Part shown: positions 8,687 to 18,483 of the stretch, piece by piece
How the letters are laid out: every line of letters begins with the position of its first letter
Numbering within the stretch: position 1 is the stretch's first letter
DNA from: Cryobacterium sp.
GTDB taxonomy: Bacteria; Actinomycetota; Actinomycetes; Actinomycetales; Microbacteriaceae
Length of the DNA: 64,000 nt
Assembly (NCBI RefSeq): GCF_026786305.1
Contig: NZ_JAJAYI010000089.1
Coordinates: 1 to 64,000 of the forward strand
Direction: 5' to 3'
Translations under genes and position numbers: made by a program
Notes under the pieces: model-generated
What the model was told of the DNA's origin: nothing
The model's database searches: none
The model's input: only the letters and a program-made list of their open reading frames with translations

Positions 8687-10048
8687 CTACATAACCTCGT
8701 TACCCTCCAACATCTCCGTGACCAGTGCCGCAATAGCGCTGCGCTCCGACCGGGTCAGTGTCATGTGTGCGAACAGCGGATGCCCCTTCAGCGTCTCGAT
8801 CACGCTGGCCACGCCGTCGAAGCGGCCGACCCGCAGGTTGTCGCGCTGGGCGACGTCGTGGGTGAGTACCACGCGCGAGTTCTGACCAATGCGGCTCAGC
8901 ACGGTCAGCAGCACGTTGCGTTCGAGCGACTGTGCCTCGTCGACGATCACGAAGGCGTCGTGCAGGGACCGGCCGCGAATGTGGGTGAGCGGGAGCACCT
9001 CGAGGATGCCCCGCTCCAGCACCTCCTCGACCACATTCTCCGACACGATCGCGCCGAGCGTGTCGAACACCGCTTGCGCCCAAGGCCCCATTTTCTCGCC
9101 CTGGTCACCGGGCAGAAAGCCGAGGTCCTGGCCGCCAACCGCATACAAGGGCCGGAACACCATGATCTTGCGATACTGCTGACGCTCCAGCACGGCTTCC
9201 AGTCCCGCGCACAGGGCGAGCGCCGACTTCCCGGTTCCGGCCCGCCCGCCGAGCGAGAGAATGCCGATCTCCGGGTCGAGCAGCAGATCAATCGCGAGGC
9301 GCTGCTCGGCCGACCGGCCGTGCAGTCCGAAGACGTCGCGGTCGCCGCGTACGAGCTTGAGCGTGCCCCGGCTGGTCACCCGGCCGAGGGCTGACCCGCG
9401 GTCGGAATGAATGACGAGGCCCGTGTTGATGGGCATGTCCTGCACCGTGCGCGAGTCGAGCGTCTCCTTGTCGTAGAGCACGCTCATCTGCTCGGCGCTG
9501 AGGGTGATCTCGTCCATGCCGGTCCAACCGGAGTCGACGGCGAGTTCGTGCCGGTATTCATCGGCAGCGAGGCCGAGGGACGCGGCCTTCACCCGCAGCG
9601 GTAGGTCCTTGGAGACGACGGTCACGGTCATTCCGTCGTTGGCCAGGTTGAGGGCCACGGCGAGGATGCGCGAGTCGTTGTCGCCCAGTTGCAGACCCGA
9701 CGGCAGTACCGACATGTTGGAGTGGTTCAGTTCCACCCGCAGGCTGCCGCCCTCGCCGACCGGAATCGGAAAGTCGAGGCGCTCATGCTTGAGCCGCAGC
9801 TCGTCGAGGTTGCGCAGCGCCTGCCGGGCGAAATACCCGATTTCCGGGTCGTTGCGTTTGGACTCCAGTTCGCTGATCACCACCACCGGCAATACAACGG
9901 CGTGCTCGGCAAAGCGGAAAATCGCTTTCGGATCTGACAGAAGCACCGAGGTGTCCAACACGAAGGTGCGCTCGGATTGCGAAACGGATGCCTCCACCCG
10001 GTCAGTCGCGTTGGCGTCGGTTCGATTAGCGGTCACAGCCACTCCCAC
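8687..10048 (-). CDS. PIN-domain PhoH-family ATPase (PhoH2 type)
   Basis: About 453 residues in two parts. The N-terminal PIN RNase domain begins [12 protein letters not shown] and carries the conserved acidic residues ([20 protein letters not shown]). The C-terminal PhoH P-loop ATPase has the Walker [10 protein letters not shown] and the Walker [10 protein letters not shown]. Fusion proteins of this kind act as RNA helicase/RNase modules in mycobacteria (known of PhoH2). The start is uncertain: GTG 10048 is the longest choice, but GTG 10036 has GGGAG six bases upstream. Confidence 0.93.
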   Translation of the reverse strand: MGVAVTANRTDANATDRVEASVSQSERTFVLDTSVLLSDPKAIFRFAEHAVVLPVVVISELESKRNDPEIGYFARQALRNLDELRLKHERLDFPIPVGEGGSLRVELNHSNMSVLPSGLQLGDNDSRILAVALNLANDGMTVTVVSKDLPLRVKAASLGLAADEYRHELAVDSGWTGMDEITLSAEQMSVLYDKETLDSRTVQDMPINTGLVIHSDRGSALGRVTSRGTLKLVRGDRDVFGLHGRSAEQRLAIDLLLDPEIGILSLGGRAGTGKSALALCAGLEAVLERQQYRKIMVFRPLYAVGGQDLGFLPGDQGEKMGPWAQAVFDTLGAIVSENVVEEVLERGILEVLPLTHIRGRSLHDAFVIVDEAQSLERNVLLTVLSRIGQNSRVVLTHDVAQRDNLRVGRFDGVASVIETLKGHPLFAHMTLTRSERSAIAALVTEMLEGNEVM

Positions 10049-10274
10049 CCTGCGTCACGAGACGCGGATCACATTGGCGAGCTGGCCATCAAGCAATTCT
10101 CGAGCCGTACTTATATGGCCGTCTCGATCAGGTGCCGTACCTGATGCAAGTGACGCTACGACGAACGGACGCAAAAAGGAACCCGACACGCCCACTGAAA
10201 TGTGACGTTCACCTGACGTTGGGGCAGACGCCGGGTTCACCGGATGGCGCTGCCGGTACCGCCGCCGAGACTGT

Positions 10275-11396
10275 CTAGTAGGTAGTGGCGAGCGCGTAGT
10301 CGGTGAGGGCGCCCCTCAGCATGGTCACCGTGTCGGGGTCGAGGGCCGCGTGCACGCTCAGGCGAACAGTGGTGTCGCGGGTGGTCGCGGTAATGCCGTG
10401 GTTGTGCAGGCTCGCCACGAGGGTGGTCAGCAGTTCCGCCGGAGGCTCCAGTACGACGATGCCCGCCCGTTCCTTGGTGTCCCGAGGCGAGACAATGTCG
10501 ATGACGAATTCGTCGACGAGTTCGATGATCTGGGAGACGTTGTCGTTCACGGCGGTCTGAATGACGTCGACACCGACATCAGCGGTCTGCTCGAGGGCTG
10601 CAGCGAACCGGGCCTGCGCGATGGCGTCGCCGTTGGTCACCCGAAACGCGCGGGCGCCGTGGCTGGGCGGGGTGACTTCATCCCACGGGTCGTCGATGTC
10701 GGTGCCGACGTAGCCGGAGTAGACCGGCACGAGGCGTTCGAGCGCCCGCTCGCTCAGGGCGAGAAAACCGGTGCCCCAGCCGGCCCGCATCCATTTCTGA
10801 CCACCGGAGGCGACGACATCCGCTGCCTCATAGACGGCGTCGACGACGCCGAAGCCCTGGATGGCGTCAACGATCAGCAAACGATCGCCGATGACCTGAC
10901 GGATGCCGTCGAGGTCGGTGCGATAGCCCGTGCGGGAATCGACGAGGCACACCGCAACGGCCACAACCGCCGGGGTGAGCTGGTCGCGGATCTCCCCCGG
11001 GGTGACGCGGCCGTGGTCGGTTTCCAACCAGAGCGGAGTGACCACGTGCAGGGCCTCAGCGGCCCGCACGGCCGCGAACGGCACGCTGGGAAAGTCCCCG
11101 GCAGAGAGCAGCACGGCACCGGTCAGACCGAACATGGCCTGCATCAGGCCCGAGCTGGTGTTGGGCTGCAGCACAATCTGGTCGGGGGTGAAACCGGTGA
11201 GTTCGGAGACAGCGGTGCGGGCCCGCAGGTCTTGTTCGACGAGGTGGTCGAGGCTGCCGTACCGGGCACGGGAAAGCACCTCGGTCTGGCCCAGGGTCTC
11301 TGCCACGACGGCCTCGGAGAGCGGGCCGACCCGGCCGAAGTCGAGGTACCCGGGTTCGTCACGAAAGCCATCGGTGAAGCTCTGAAAAGAATTCAT
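10275..11396 (-). CDS. Class V aminotransferase-fold PLP enzyme (cysteine desulfurase/kynureninase-like)
   Basis: A 373-residue protein with the fold-type I PLP layout: a cofactor segment QPNTSSGLMQAMFGL, an aspartate in IVDAIQGFG and the Schiff-base lysine in SGGQKWMRAG. The substrate cannot be fixed: the class includes cysteine desulfurases, isopenicillin-N epimerases and kynureninases. ATG 11396 is chosen to avoid overlap with uppS; a TTG at 11423 preceded by a strong GGGGGGAG is an alternative that would add nine residues. It follows the uppS-like gene on the same strand. Confidence 0.85.
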   Translation of the reverse strand: MNSFQSFTDGFRDEPGYLDFGRVGPLSEAVVAETLGQTEVLSRARYGSLDHLVEQDLRARTAVSELTGFTPDQIVLQPNTSSGLMQAMFGLTGAVLLSAGDFPSVPFAAVRAAEALHVVTPLWLETDHGRVTPGEIRDQLTPAVVAVAVCLVDSRTGYRTDLDGIRQVIGDRLLIVDAIQGFGVVDAVYEAADVVASGGQKWMRAGWGTGFLALSERALERLVPVYSGYVGTDIDDPWDEVTPPSHGARAFRVTNGDAIAQARFAAALEQTADVGVDVIQTAVNDNVSQIIELVDEFVIDIVSPRDTKERAGIVVLEPPAELLTTLVASLHNHGITATTRDTTVRLSVHAALDPDTVTMLRGALTDYALATTY

Positions 11397-11469
11397 GCTC
11401 GGGTCCAATCGGTTGTCGAACAAATACTCCCCCCCTGCTGGTCGAACCCCACCCGGTGCCAGAACCGAG

Positions 11470-12255
11470 CTAGCCGCCGAAGCGACGCTGGCGACGGGAG
11501 AAGTCACGCAGGGCTCGCAGAAAATCGATCTGCCGCAGGTCAGGCCCGAGGGCTTCGACGAAGTAGAACTCGCTGTGCGCGCTCTGCCACAGCATGAAGT
11601 CGCTGAGCCGCTGCTCGCCCGACGTACGGATGACGAGGTCGGGGTCGGGCTGACCGCCGGTGTACAGGTGCTGGCCGATCAGCTCGGGCGTGAGGGTCTC
11701 CGCGAGATCCTCCAGCGTGCCACCGTGCGCGTGATGGGTGGCGACAATGCTGCGCATCGCGTCGGTGATCTCGGTGCGCCCGCCGTAGCCGACCGCGAGA
11801 TTCACGTGCAGTCCCGTTCGCTCGCTGGTGCGGGCATCCGCTGCATCAAGCGCTGCAACGAGCGGAAGGGGCAGGCCGGTCTTCGACCCCACCTGTTGTA
11901 CCCGCCAGTTGCGATAGTGCGAGAGCTCCTCAGCGAGATCAGCGATGATCTCGATCAGATCGGCCAGTTCATCACTCGGGCGTTGTGTGAGATTGTCGGA
12001 GGAGAGCAGGTACAGGGTGACCACCGAAATTTCGAGGTCGTCACACCATTTTAGAAATTCAAGCATCTTGGCGGCACCGGCACGGTGCCCGTGTGCGGCC
12101 GTCTGAAACCCCAATTGCCGGGCCCAGCGCCGGTTGCCGTCAATGATCATGGCGACGTGATGGGGCAGATGCGCCGGCGTGAGTCCGCGCCTCAAGCGGC
12201 GCTGATACAGCCTGTAGAGGAGGCCGCGCGCTGAGGGAACTTGGGGTTTCTGCAC
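11470..12255 (-). CDS. uppS: cis-Prenyltransferase (isoprenyl diphosphate synthase, UppS family)
   Basis: Condenses IPP units in cis to make a polyprenyl diphosphate for cell-wall lipid carriers. The conserved motifs are visible: MIIDGNRRWA with the catalytic Asp near residue 39, LYLLSSDNLTQRP, and RTSGEQRLSDFMLW followed by EFYF near the C-terminus. Actinobacteria often hold two paralogs, one short-chain (Z-farnesyl diphosphate) and one long-chain; which of the two this is cannot be read here. The start is GTG. It is divergent from the PAQR gene. Confidence 0.93.
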   Translation of the reverse strand: MQKPQVPSARGLLYRLYQRRLRRGLTPAHLPHHVAMIIDGNRRWARQLGFQTAAHGHRAGAAKMLEFLKWCDDLEISVVTLYLLSSDNLTQRPSDELADLIEIIADLAEELSHYRNWRVQQVGSKTGLPLPLVAALDAADARTSERTGLHVNLAVGYGGRTEITDAMRSIVATHHAHGGTLEDLAETLTPELIGQHLYTGGQPDPDLVIRTSGEQRLSDFMLWQSAHSEFYFVEALGPDLRQIDFLRALRDFSRRQRRFGG

Positions 12256-12324
12256 ACATTTACGCTAGTCCACTCCGACAAGCGTTCAGGGCACGCGGGC
12301 CGCGCCCTGTCGTATCCTTGCACC

Positions 12325-13026
12325 ATGGCTACCGAGCACTCCAGTACCAATCTGCCACTGATCGAGGCGGCTGACGCCCATCCGGAGGACGTCAAGCCGA
12401 CCTGGCGCGGCTGGATTCACGCCGGGACTTTTCCCGTGACGATCGTGGCCGGCATCGTGCTGCTCGTGCTCGCCGAGGGCTCCGCGGCCAAGATCAGCTC
12501 GGCCGTGTTCGTGCTCAGCTCGATGCTGCTTTTTGGCAATTCGGCTCTGTACCACCGCTTCAACTGGCAGCCGCGCACCCGCATTATTCTTAAACGCATC
12601 GACCACGCCAACATTTTTCTGCTGATCGCCGGGTCGTACACGCCGATCACCGTGCTCGCGCTGCCGCCGGAGAAAGCCGCGCTGCTGCTGTGGCTGGTGT
12701 GGGGCGGAGCCGGGCTCGGCACCATCTTTCGAGTGTTCTGGATTCACGCCCCGCGCTGGCTGTACGTGCCGCTCTACCTGCTGCTCGGCTACGGGGCCCT
12801 GCTGTTCATCGTGGATTTTTTTCAGGCCAACGCCACCATGATGACGTTGATTCTGGTCGGTGGACTCTGCTACACGGTTGGCGCGGTCGTCTACGGGCTG
12901 AAGAAGCCCAACCCGGTTCCGGGAGTGTTCGGCTTTCACGAGATCTTCCACACCCTCACGGTCGTGGCGTTTCTGTGTCATTTCGTGGCGATTCTGCTGA
13001 TCGCCACGCATCCGCTCTACCCGTAG
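12325..13026 (+). CDS. Hemolysin III / PAQR-family membrane protein (TrhA type)
   Basis: A 233-residue seven-helix protein with the PAQR motifs SALYHRFNW, DHANIFLLIAGSYTP and FHEIFHTLTVVAFLCHF, whose histidines bind zinc in this superfamily. Bacterial members have been linked to membrane-fluidity homeostasis (known for TrhA). ATG 12325 is used; the longer frame upstream overlaps the promoter side of uppS. It converges with a small membrane-protein gene. Confidence 0.9.
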   Translation: MATEHSSTNLPLIEAADAHPEDVKPTWRGWIHAGTFPVTIVAGIVLLVLAEGSAAKISSAVFVLSSMLLFGNSALYHRFNWQPRTRIILKRIDHANIFLLIAGSYTPITVLALPPEKAALLLWLVWGGAGLGTIFRVFWIHAPRWLYVPLYLLLGYGALLFIVDFFQANATMMTLILVGGLCYTVGAVVYGLKKPNPVPGVFGFHEIFHTLTVVAFLCHFVAILLIATHPLYP

Positions 13027-13038
13027 CGGACAGCGTGA

Positions 13039-13302
13039 TTATTCGGGCTTGTCGCCCGGCGTGCGGGGTGCGTTCGGGTCGATGTCGCGCGCCGCGAGTT
13101 CGGCGTCGAGCCGCTCCTTGATTTCGGCGCGGTAGGTGGTGCGACGGATGCGACGAACCACGTCGAAACACAGCAGCAGGGTCGCGAAGGCCACCAGAAA
13201 GAATACGATGAATCCGACAACACCCGGGGTAACGGTGTTCGGGTCGAAGTCCGGGTCGGGGGTCGGCGTGGCGGCGAGCACGACGGTGATCAGAGTGATC
13301 AT
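13039..13302 (-). CDS. Small single-pass membrane protein coupled to mca
   Basis: An 87-residue protein: short N-terminus, one transmembrane helix near residues 28-48 (VVGFIVFFLVAFATLLLCFD) and a charged cytoplasmic tail with a helix RRTTYRAEIKERLDAELAAR. Its ATG overlaps the mca stop codon (ATGA, 13299-13302), so it is translated together with mca. Function unknown. Confidence 0.85.
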   Translation of the reverse strand: MITLITVVLAATPTPDPDFDPNTVTPGVVGFIVFFLVAFATLLLCFDVVRRIRRTTYRAEIKERLDAELAARDIDPNAPRTPGDKPE

Positions 13303-14165
13303 TCGTCGTCCTGAATTCCAGCGAAAAGATCGGATTCGGGCATTTCGGTGTCTACTTTCGATTCGATGAGCTGAAAGTCTTCGTAGGGCCAGGCCTCACG
13401 AATGAGGTCATTGGGCCAGAAGAAGAAGCTGCTCTCGGGGGAAACCTGGCTGGCGTGCGAGCGGAGGGCCGCATCGCGCGCCTCCAGGAACTCTCCGGCG
13501 GGAACGTGGGTGGTGGCCAGCTTCGGGTAGTTCTTCATCCACTCTCGGGCTTCACCGAGTGGTTCCAAAAGCGGGGAGTCCGGCTCCTTCACGCTGAGCG
13601 CGAGGTACATCGCGTCGACGCGCTCCAGGTTGAAGATGCGGTCGTAGTACAGCTTATCGATCTGCCACGGCGCACCCGAATTCGGGTACCGATCCAGGTC
13701 GGCGGCCGCACGAAACGCTTCAAGGGAGACCTCGTGACAGCGGATGTGGTCGGGATGCGGGTAGCCGCCGTTTTCGTCGTAGGTGATCAAGACCTGGGGG
13801 CGAAACTCACGCACGATCGACACGAGCGGTTCGGCCGAATACTCCAGCGGAATGTCGGCGAAAGAGTTCGCCGGCACCGACTTGTCGTCGTTCATGCCGG
13901 AATCTTCGAAGCCGAGCCAGCGGTGCTGCACGCCCAGGGCCTGCTGCGCACCTCGCATCTCGATGCGGCGAAGACCGGTCATATCGCGTTCAGCCATGGC
14001 GTTGGCGGTGAGGGCAGGGTTCAGGACGCTGCCCCGTTCACCGCCGGTGCAGCTCACGATGAGCACCTCAGCGCCGAGGCTGCGGTAGTAGGCGTACGTT
14101 GCGGCGCCCTTGCTCGACTCGTCGTCAGGATGGGCATGCACAGCCATCAGTCGCAGCGTCACCAT
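13299..14165 (-). CDS. mca: Mycothiol S-conjugate amidase
   Basis: Zinc hydrolase that cleaves mycothiol adducts of toxins and antibiotics to a mercapturic acid and GlcN-inositol. The metal-binding block AHPDDES is at residues 11-17 and the second ligand region in HPDHIRCHE. At 288 residues and with the long C-terminal region WKNYPKL/FFFWPNDLIREAW-type segments it fits Mca better than MshB, which shares the fold. ATG is preceded by GAGGAG. The gene marks the organism as a mycothiol-producing actinobacterium. Confidence 0.93.
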   Translation of the reverse strand: MVTLRLMAVHAHPDDESSKGAATYAYYRSLGAEVLIVSCTGGERGSVLNPALTANAMAERDMTGLRRIEMRGAQQALGVQHRWLGFEDSGMNDDKSVPANSFADIPLEYSAEPLVSIVREFRPQVLITYDENGGYPHPDHIRCHEVSLEAFRAAADLDRYPNSGAPWQIDKLYYDRIFNLERVDAMYLALSVKEPDSPLLEPLGEAREWMKNYPKLATTHVPAGEFLEARDAALRSHASQVSPESSFFFWPNDLIREAWPYEDFQLIESKVDTEMPESDLFAGIQDDE

Positions 14166-14235
14166 ACTCCTCAGGAATGCCGGATAACCTTAGGCCAGAT
14201 AACCTAGATACCAGCCTAATCGCTCCATCGAAAGT

Positions 14236-14724
14236 GTGAAATCACCAGTGCCCGTAAACAGAGTTCAGCAGAGCCGCGAGCCCTACCGTCTCGACGAATC
14301 TGAGGTCTCGGCTGCGCCTCCGCCGGTCGAGAGCGACGTGATCCAATCGCGCTACGGGCGCACGCCCACTCGCAAACGGCGTGACCGCCGAATCCTGTGG
14401 GGACTGGGTGGCATTTTCGTGCTGGTGTTGGGAGCCTGGGTGCTGTGGACCGGGCTGGATGGGGCATCCACTCAAATCGAAGCGCGTGATATTGGGCACA
14501 CCATCATCGATGAGCACACGGTGAGCGTCACGTTCGAGGTGTCGCTTCCGGTGAACCGCACGGCGAGTTGCGCGGTTCAGGCCCTGAACGAGAGTTATTC
14601 TGTGGTCGGCTGGAAGATCATCGATCTGCCGCCGTCAACGCTGTACAACCGGTCATTCACCGAGATTCTGCGCACCACCGACCTGAGTAACACGGGTTTG
14701 ATTTACCAGTGCTGGCTGACCTAA
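14236..14724 (+). CDS. DUF4307-type membrane-anchored protein
   Basis: A 162-residue protein: a polar N-terminus with a basic stretch (TRKRRDRR), one transmembrane helix around residues 54-75 and an extracytoplasmic beta-rich domain with two cysteines (TASCAVQAL and IYQCWLT). This is the layout of the DUF4307 family found next to mca and greA in actinobacteria (recognition from memory). GTG at 14236 is the apparent start. Function unknown. Confidence 0.85.
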   Translation: MKSPVPVNRVQQSREPYRLDESEVSAAPPPVESDVIQSRYGRTPTRKRRDRRILWGLGGIFVLVLGAWVLWTGLDGASTQIEARDIGHTIIDEHTVSVTFEVSLPVNRTASCAVQALNESYSVVGWKIIDLPPSTLYNRSFTEILRTTDLSNTGLIYQCWLT

Positions 14725-14821
14725 ACTGACGTATTCGCCTCGGCATTCGTCGGGGCATCAACTTTATCCGCGCGGCCACAACCGGCCTTTCTGCGCTTGA
14801 GCGTAATAAAGGAGATCACTC

Positions 14822-15313
14822 GTGACAACCGACACAACGGTGACCTGGCTGACCCAAGAGGCCCACGATCGCCTCGCAACGGAACTGGCAGCACTGAGTA
14901 ACTTCGGCCGGGGCGACATCGCAAAGAAAATCGAATCCGCCCGGGAAGAGGGCGATCTCAAGGAGAACGCCGGCTACCACGCGGCCAAAGAAGAGCAGGG
15001 CAAGATGGAGGCGCGCATCCGCACCCTCACCGTGTTGCTGCGCACCGCTGAAGTCGGCCACGCTCCCGAAAGTAACGGCATCGTCGTTCCTGGCACGGTC
15101 ATCACCGCCACGATCGCCGGCGACGAGAGCCGTTTTCTGATCGGCAGCCGCGAAATCGGCGCCAATAGCGACCTCGACGTCTTCAGCGAACAAAGCCCGC
15201 TCGGTGCGGCGATCATCGGCCTCAAGGTTGGCGCGAAGACGAGCTACACCACGCCGAACGGCAAAGAGATCACCGTGCACATCTCCAACGTGGAGACTTT
15301 CACCGGAGCCTGA
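14822..15313 (+). CDS. greA: Transcription elongation factor GreA
   Basis: Rescues backtracked RNA polymerase by stimulating transcript cleavage. The 163-residue protein has the N-terminal coiled coil with the acidic tip (SAREEGDLKENAGYHAAKEEQ, key residues Asp and Glu in EEGDLKENA) and the C-terminal FKBP-like domain ending GKEITVHISNVE. GTG start with AAGGAG seven bases upstream. It converges with ilvA. Confidence 0.97.
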   Translation: MTTDTTVTWLTQEAHDRLATELAALSNFGRGDIAKKIESAREEGDLKENAGYHAAKEEQGKMEARIRTLTVLLRTAEVGHAPESNGIVVPGTVITATIAGDESRFLIGSREIGANSDLDVFSEQSPLGAAIIGLKVGAKTSYTTPNGKEITVHISNVETFTGA

Positions 15314-15343
15314 CCGTCGTCGCGGGGCCTGCTTCGTGTTCGG

Positions 15344-16579
15344 CTAGTCGATCTGCGGGTCGTAGCCAGCCGCGCGCAGCGTGTCGACGACGTGCTGGCT
15401 GTGTTCGGGCCCCCGCGTCTCGACGCTGACGTCGAGCTCGACCTCGCTGATCCGCAGGCCGACTCCGTGCCGCGTGTGCAGCACCTCGACGACGTTGGCG
15501 GTCGCCTCGGCGAGCAGCTCGGAGATGCGAGCCAACTGGCCCGGGCGGTCCGGCAGCATGATTCGCAGCGTGAGGTAACGACCCGACGCGGCGAGGCCGT
15601 GGCTGATCACACGCTGCATCAGCAGGGGATCGATGTTGCCACCCGAGAGGATCGCCACGGTCGGCCCTGTCGGAGTGACCTTGCCGGCCAGGATGGCGGC
15701 GACCGCCACCGCTCCGGCCGGTTCGACGACGAGCTTGGCGCGTTCCAGCAGCACGAGCAGCGCCCGGGCGGTGTCGTCCTCGCTGACGGTGACGATCTCG
15801 TCGACGGCGTCGCGCACAATCTCGAAGTTGAGCAGTCCCGGCTTGGCGACCGCGATGCCGTCGGCGATGGTCGGCAGAATGCTGATCATCATGGCCTCGC
15901 CAGCCTCGAGGGAGGGTGGGTAGGCGGCCGCATTCTCAGCCTGCACCCCAATGACCCGGATGCGGCGCCCGTCGCGGGCGGCGCGCTGCTTGAGCGCACT
16001 GGCCACACCGGAGATCAGCCCGCCGCCACCGATGGGCACGATGACCGTTTGAAGATCGGGAACCTGGTCGAGAATTTCGAGACCGAGCGTGCCCTGCCCG
16101 ATGACAACATCCGCGTGATCAAAAGGCGGAATGAGGATCGCACCGGTCTCGCGGGCATATTCGGCCGCAGCGAGCAGCGGTTCGGTCACGGTCGTACCGC
16201 GCAGAATGACCTCGGCACCGTAATCGCGCGTCGCCAACAGTTTGGGCAGCGCAACCCCGACCGGCATGAAGATGGTGGCTTTGATGCCCAGCTCGCGCGC
16301 GGCGAACGCCACCCCCTGAGCGTGGTTACCGGCAGAGGCCGCGACGACTCCACGAGCCTTCTCCTCGTCGGTGAGTTTGGACAGCCGGTTGTAGGCGCCC
16401 CGAATCTTGTATGAGCCGGTGCGTTGCAAATTCTCACACTTGAGGTAGACCGGTGCCCCCAAAACATCGGTCAGGTACCGTGAGCTCTCCATCGGGGTCA
16501 CATCGGCGACACGGGCGACAACCGCACGCGCAGCCTCGAATTCAGCGAGGGTGGGTGTGACGAGGGTGGTCTCAGGCAT
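15344..16579 (-). CDS. ilvA: Threonine ammonia-lyase with ACT domain
   Basis: Deaminates threonine to 2-oxobutanoate, the first step to isoleucine. The 411-residue protein has the PLP lysine in TGSYKIRGAYN, the phosphate-binding GGGGLISG and SAGNHAQG, and a short C-terminal ACT domain (LRIMLPDRPGQLARISELL). Length and ACT type match the TdcB/IlvA2-like form common in actinobacteria. The gene starts three bases after the transporter stop, so both are likely one transcript. Confidence 0.95.
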   Translation of the reverse strand: MPETTLVTPTLAEFEAARAVVARVADVTPMESSRYLTDVLGAPVYLKCENLQRTGSYKIRGAYNRLSKLTDEEKARGVVAASAGNHAQGVAFAARELGIKATIFMPVGVALPKLLATRDYGAEVILRGTTVTEPLLAAAEYARETGAILIPPFDHADVVIGQGTLGLEILDQVPDLQTVIVPIGGGGLISGVASALKQRAARDGRRIRVIGVQAENAAAYPPSLEAGEAMMISILPTIADGIAVAKPGLLNFEIVRDAVDEIVTVSEDDTARALLVLLERAKLVVEPAGAVAVAAILAGKVTPTGPTVAILSGGNIDPLLMQRVISHGLAASGRYLTLRIMLPDRPGQLARISELLAEATANVVEVLHTRHGVGLRISEVELDVSVETRGPEHSQHVVDTLRAAGYDPQID

Positions 16580-16582
16580 GTC

Positions 16583-17989
16583 TTAGTTCTCCGAACTGTC
16601 GTGCGTGGCGCGAGGTGCGCGGGAATCCGAGGGTGTGCTGCGGGCGGACCCGTCACGGGTGGTGCGGATGCTGCGCGGCCGCACCACCCGTGCCTCGCGC
16701 GCGGGTGCGCCAGTCGACCGGTAGCCCGGTCGGCTTTGCGGCACAGTCTGCCACAGCACCGAGCCCATCGCCGGCACCGCCGTCGGCGGACTCGACCGCC
16801 ACGATCCGCCGGCGATGTAGCTCGTCATCGCGTTCAACACCGCGGCAATCGGCACGGCAAACAGGGCGCCCGGAATTCCGGCGAGCAGCGCTCCGGCGGC
16901 GACCACGAGCACAACGGCAAGCGGATGCACCTTGACGGCGGTTCCCATGATGAGCGGCTGCAGAACGTGTCCTTCAACCTGCTGAACGAGCAGCACGACG
17001 CCGAGCATGGCGAGGGCGACGGCCCAATTGTTGAAGATCAGGGCGATCACGATGGCGACCGATCCGGTGGCGACAGCACCGACAATGGGAATAAACGAGC
17101 CGAGAAAGACCAGGATGCCAATCGGGATGGCCATCGGCACCCCGAGCAGGGCTGCGCCCACACCGATGCCGACGGCATCGATCGATGCCACCAGGATTTG
17201 CACCTTGGCGAAATTACCCAGAGTTGTCCAGCCGGCGATACCAGCGCCATCCACGGCCGCGCGCGCCCGCTTCGGAAAGAAGCGCACGATCCAGTCCCAG
17301 ATTGACTTGCCGTCGATGAGGATGAACAGCAGGCTGAACAGGGCAAGCAGAAGCCCGGTCAGCAGGTGTCCGAGGGTCGTACCGACCGACAGGGCTCCAC
17401 TGATAAAGACAGCGCTGTCGTTTTGGATCGCCGTCCAGCCCTGCTGCAGATAGTTCGTGATCTCGGTGTCCGACAGCTGTAATGGCGACGCCGCGAGCAC
17501 CGACTTGAGGCTGTCAAAGCTCGCTGTCAGGCGGTCGCTCAGCCCGACGGTGCCCTCGGCGATCTGCGTGGACGCGAGGGTCACCAACCCGGCGACGAGC
17601 ACGAGAGTGCCCACCATCGCCGTGGCCACGGCGAGTCCCTTCGGCCACCGATGACGTACCAGAAAGGCCACGAAGGGAACAAGCAGCGCCGATACCAACA
17701 CTGCGACGAGCAACGGAATGATGATGAGGCGCAATTGAATGATTAGGAAGATGAGAACTGCGATACCAGCAGCAATGACGATCAGTCGCCACGACCAGGC
17801 TGCGGCCAAGCGGACGCTGGCTGGCAGGTTTTCGTGAACACCATTCGGTGCGGGCGCGCGCCCCTCGACCGGTGTGACCAGCAGTTCGGACCGCGACAGC
17901 TCCCGGGCTTCGCGCTCCTGCTCATTGGTTCGTCGGCGGCGCAGCCGCAGCAGCGCCCGTGCACCTGGATTGCCCGTGGATTCACTCAC
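16583..17989 (-). CDS. AI-2E family (TqsA/PerM-like) membrane transporter
   Basis: A 468-residue protein with two hydrophobic N-terminal hairpins (LIVIAAGIAVLIFLIIQL region), a soluble central segment, and the conserved C-terminal block GSFIPIVGAVATGSVAIVIAL and QQVEGHVLQPLIMGTAVKVHPLAV typical of the AI-2E family. The N- and C-terminal tails are long, charged and low complexity. Substrate unknown: family members export AI-2 or act as ion/proton antiporters. Upstream of and nearly contiguous with ilvA. Confidence 0.92.
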   Translation of the reverse strand: MSESTGNPGARALLRLRRRRTNEQEREARELSRSELLVTPVEGRAPAPNGVHENLPASVRLAAAWSWRLIVIAAGIAVLIFLIIQLRLIIIPLLVAVLVSALLVPFVAFLVRHRWPKGLAVATAMVGTLVLVAGLVTLASTQIAEGTVGLSDRLTASFDSLKSVLAASPLQLSDTEITNYLQQGWTAIQNDSAVFISGALSVGTTLGHLLTGLLLALFSLLFILIDGKSIWDWIVRFFPKRARAAVDGAGIAGWTTLGNFAKVQILVASIDAVGIGVGAALLGVPMAIPIGILVFLGSFIPIVGAVATGSVAIVIALIFNNWAVALAMLGVVLLVQQVEGHVLQPLIMGTAVKVHPLAVVLVVAAGALLAGIPGALFAVPIAAVLNAMTSYIAGGSWRSSPPTAVPAMGSVLWQTVPQSRPGYRSTGAPAREARVVRPRSIRTTRDGSARSTPSDSRAPRATHDSSEN

Positions 17990-18189
17990 CCGCTCAGTCT
18001 AAGACTGCCACCGGGCCCATCGTCGTCGCCACTCTTCGGGTCTAAACGTGCGATTCCTTTTCGGTGCACGGCAGAGTGCCTTCGCGCCGGATAGAGTCGC
18101 ATCGATACTTCACACGGGCGCCCCGCGACAGTCTCGCCCGCCCTGGCCCGCGCCATCGACGCGCAGACGATTTTGTCGCCGTCAGACCG

Positions 18190-18417
18190 GTGGTCTGGCA
18201 GCGCGCCCGCGCGCTGCGCCGCGTCGACCTGAAGAACGACCGGCAGGCGGGCGTGCTGCGGGTGCAGGCGGCCGAGGCTGAAAACGGTGCCCCGGTCGAC
18301 GCTGCGGGGCGGCTCGCCGCGGTACTGCATGACGCTGCGCTCTGGCAGGGGCTCGGTGAGTTCGAGGTCATGCCGCGCAGCCCGCTCGCGTCCGGACTGG
18401 CTGCAGAACGGAAGTAA
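18190..18417 (+). pseudogene. C-terminal remnant of a YcaQ-like winged-helix DNA glycosylase
   Basis: The frame ending at TAA 18415 encodes LRRVDLKNDRQAGVLRVQAA followed by a helix-rich tail, which matches the conserved end of crosslink-repair glycosylase YcaQ-type proteins (their usual RVDLKADR..GVLRVQAA segment; known, from memory). The remaining 300 or so residues of such a protein are not found upstream: 18000-18190 has no continuing homology in any frame. So this is a decayed fragment, directly followed by the palindromic repeat at 18425. Confidence 0.6.
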
Positions 18418-18424
18418 CCAATCC

Positions 18425-18480
18425 GTTGATCGAGCGTGTCGAGACCACGGAGGGTTATGGTCTCGACAAGCACGACCAAC
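18425..18480. repeat. Palindromic dispersed repeat, copy A
   Basis: Two 22-base arms (18425-18446 and 18459-18480) are near-perfect complements, sharing TGTCGAGACC and GGTCTCGACA, around a 12-base spacer. A related palindrome is at 50466-50522 and a half copy lies inside mfd (53001-53022). Such TCTCGACA/TGTCGAGA palindromes are abundant in Microbacteriaceae genomes (recollection). Confidence 0.8.
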
Positions 18481-18483
18481 GAG

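Noticed and set aside
14744..14790. Possible terminator hairpin (GGCC repeats) before greA
   Set aside because: Only a four-base stem, too weak; more likely plain promoter sequence.
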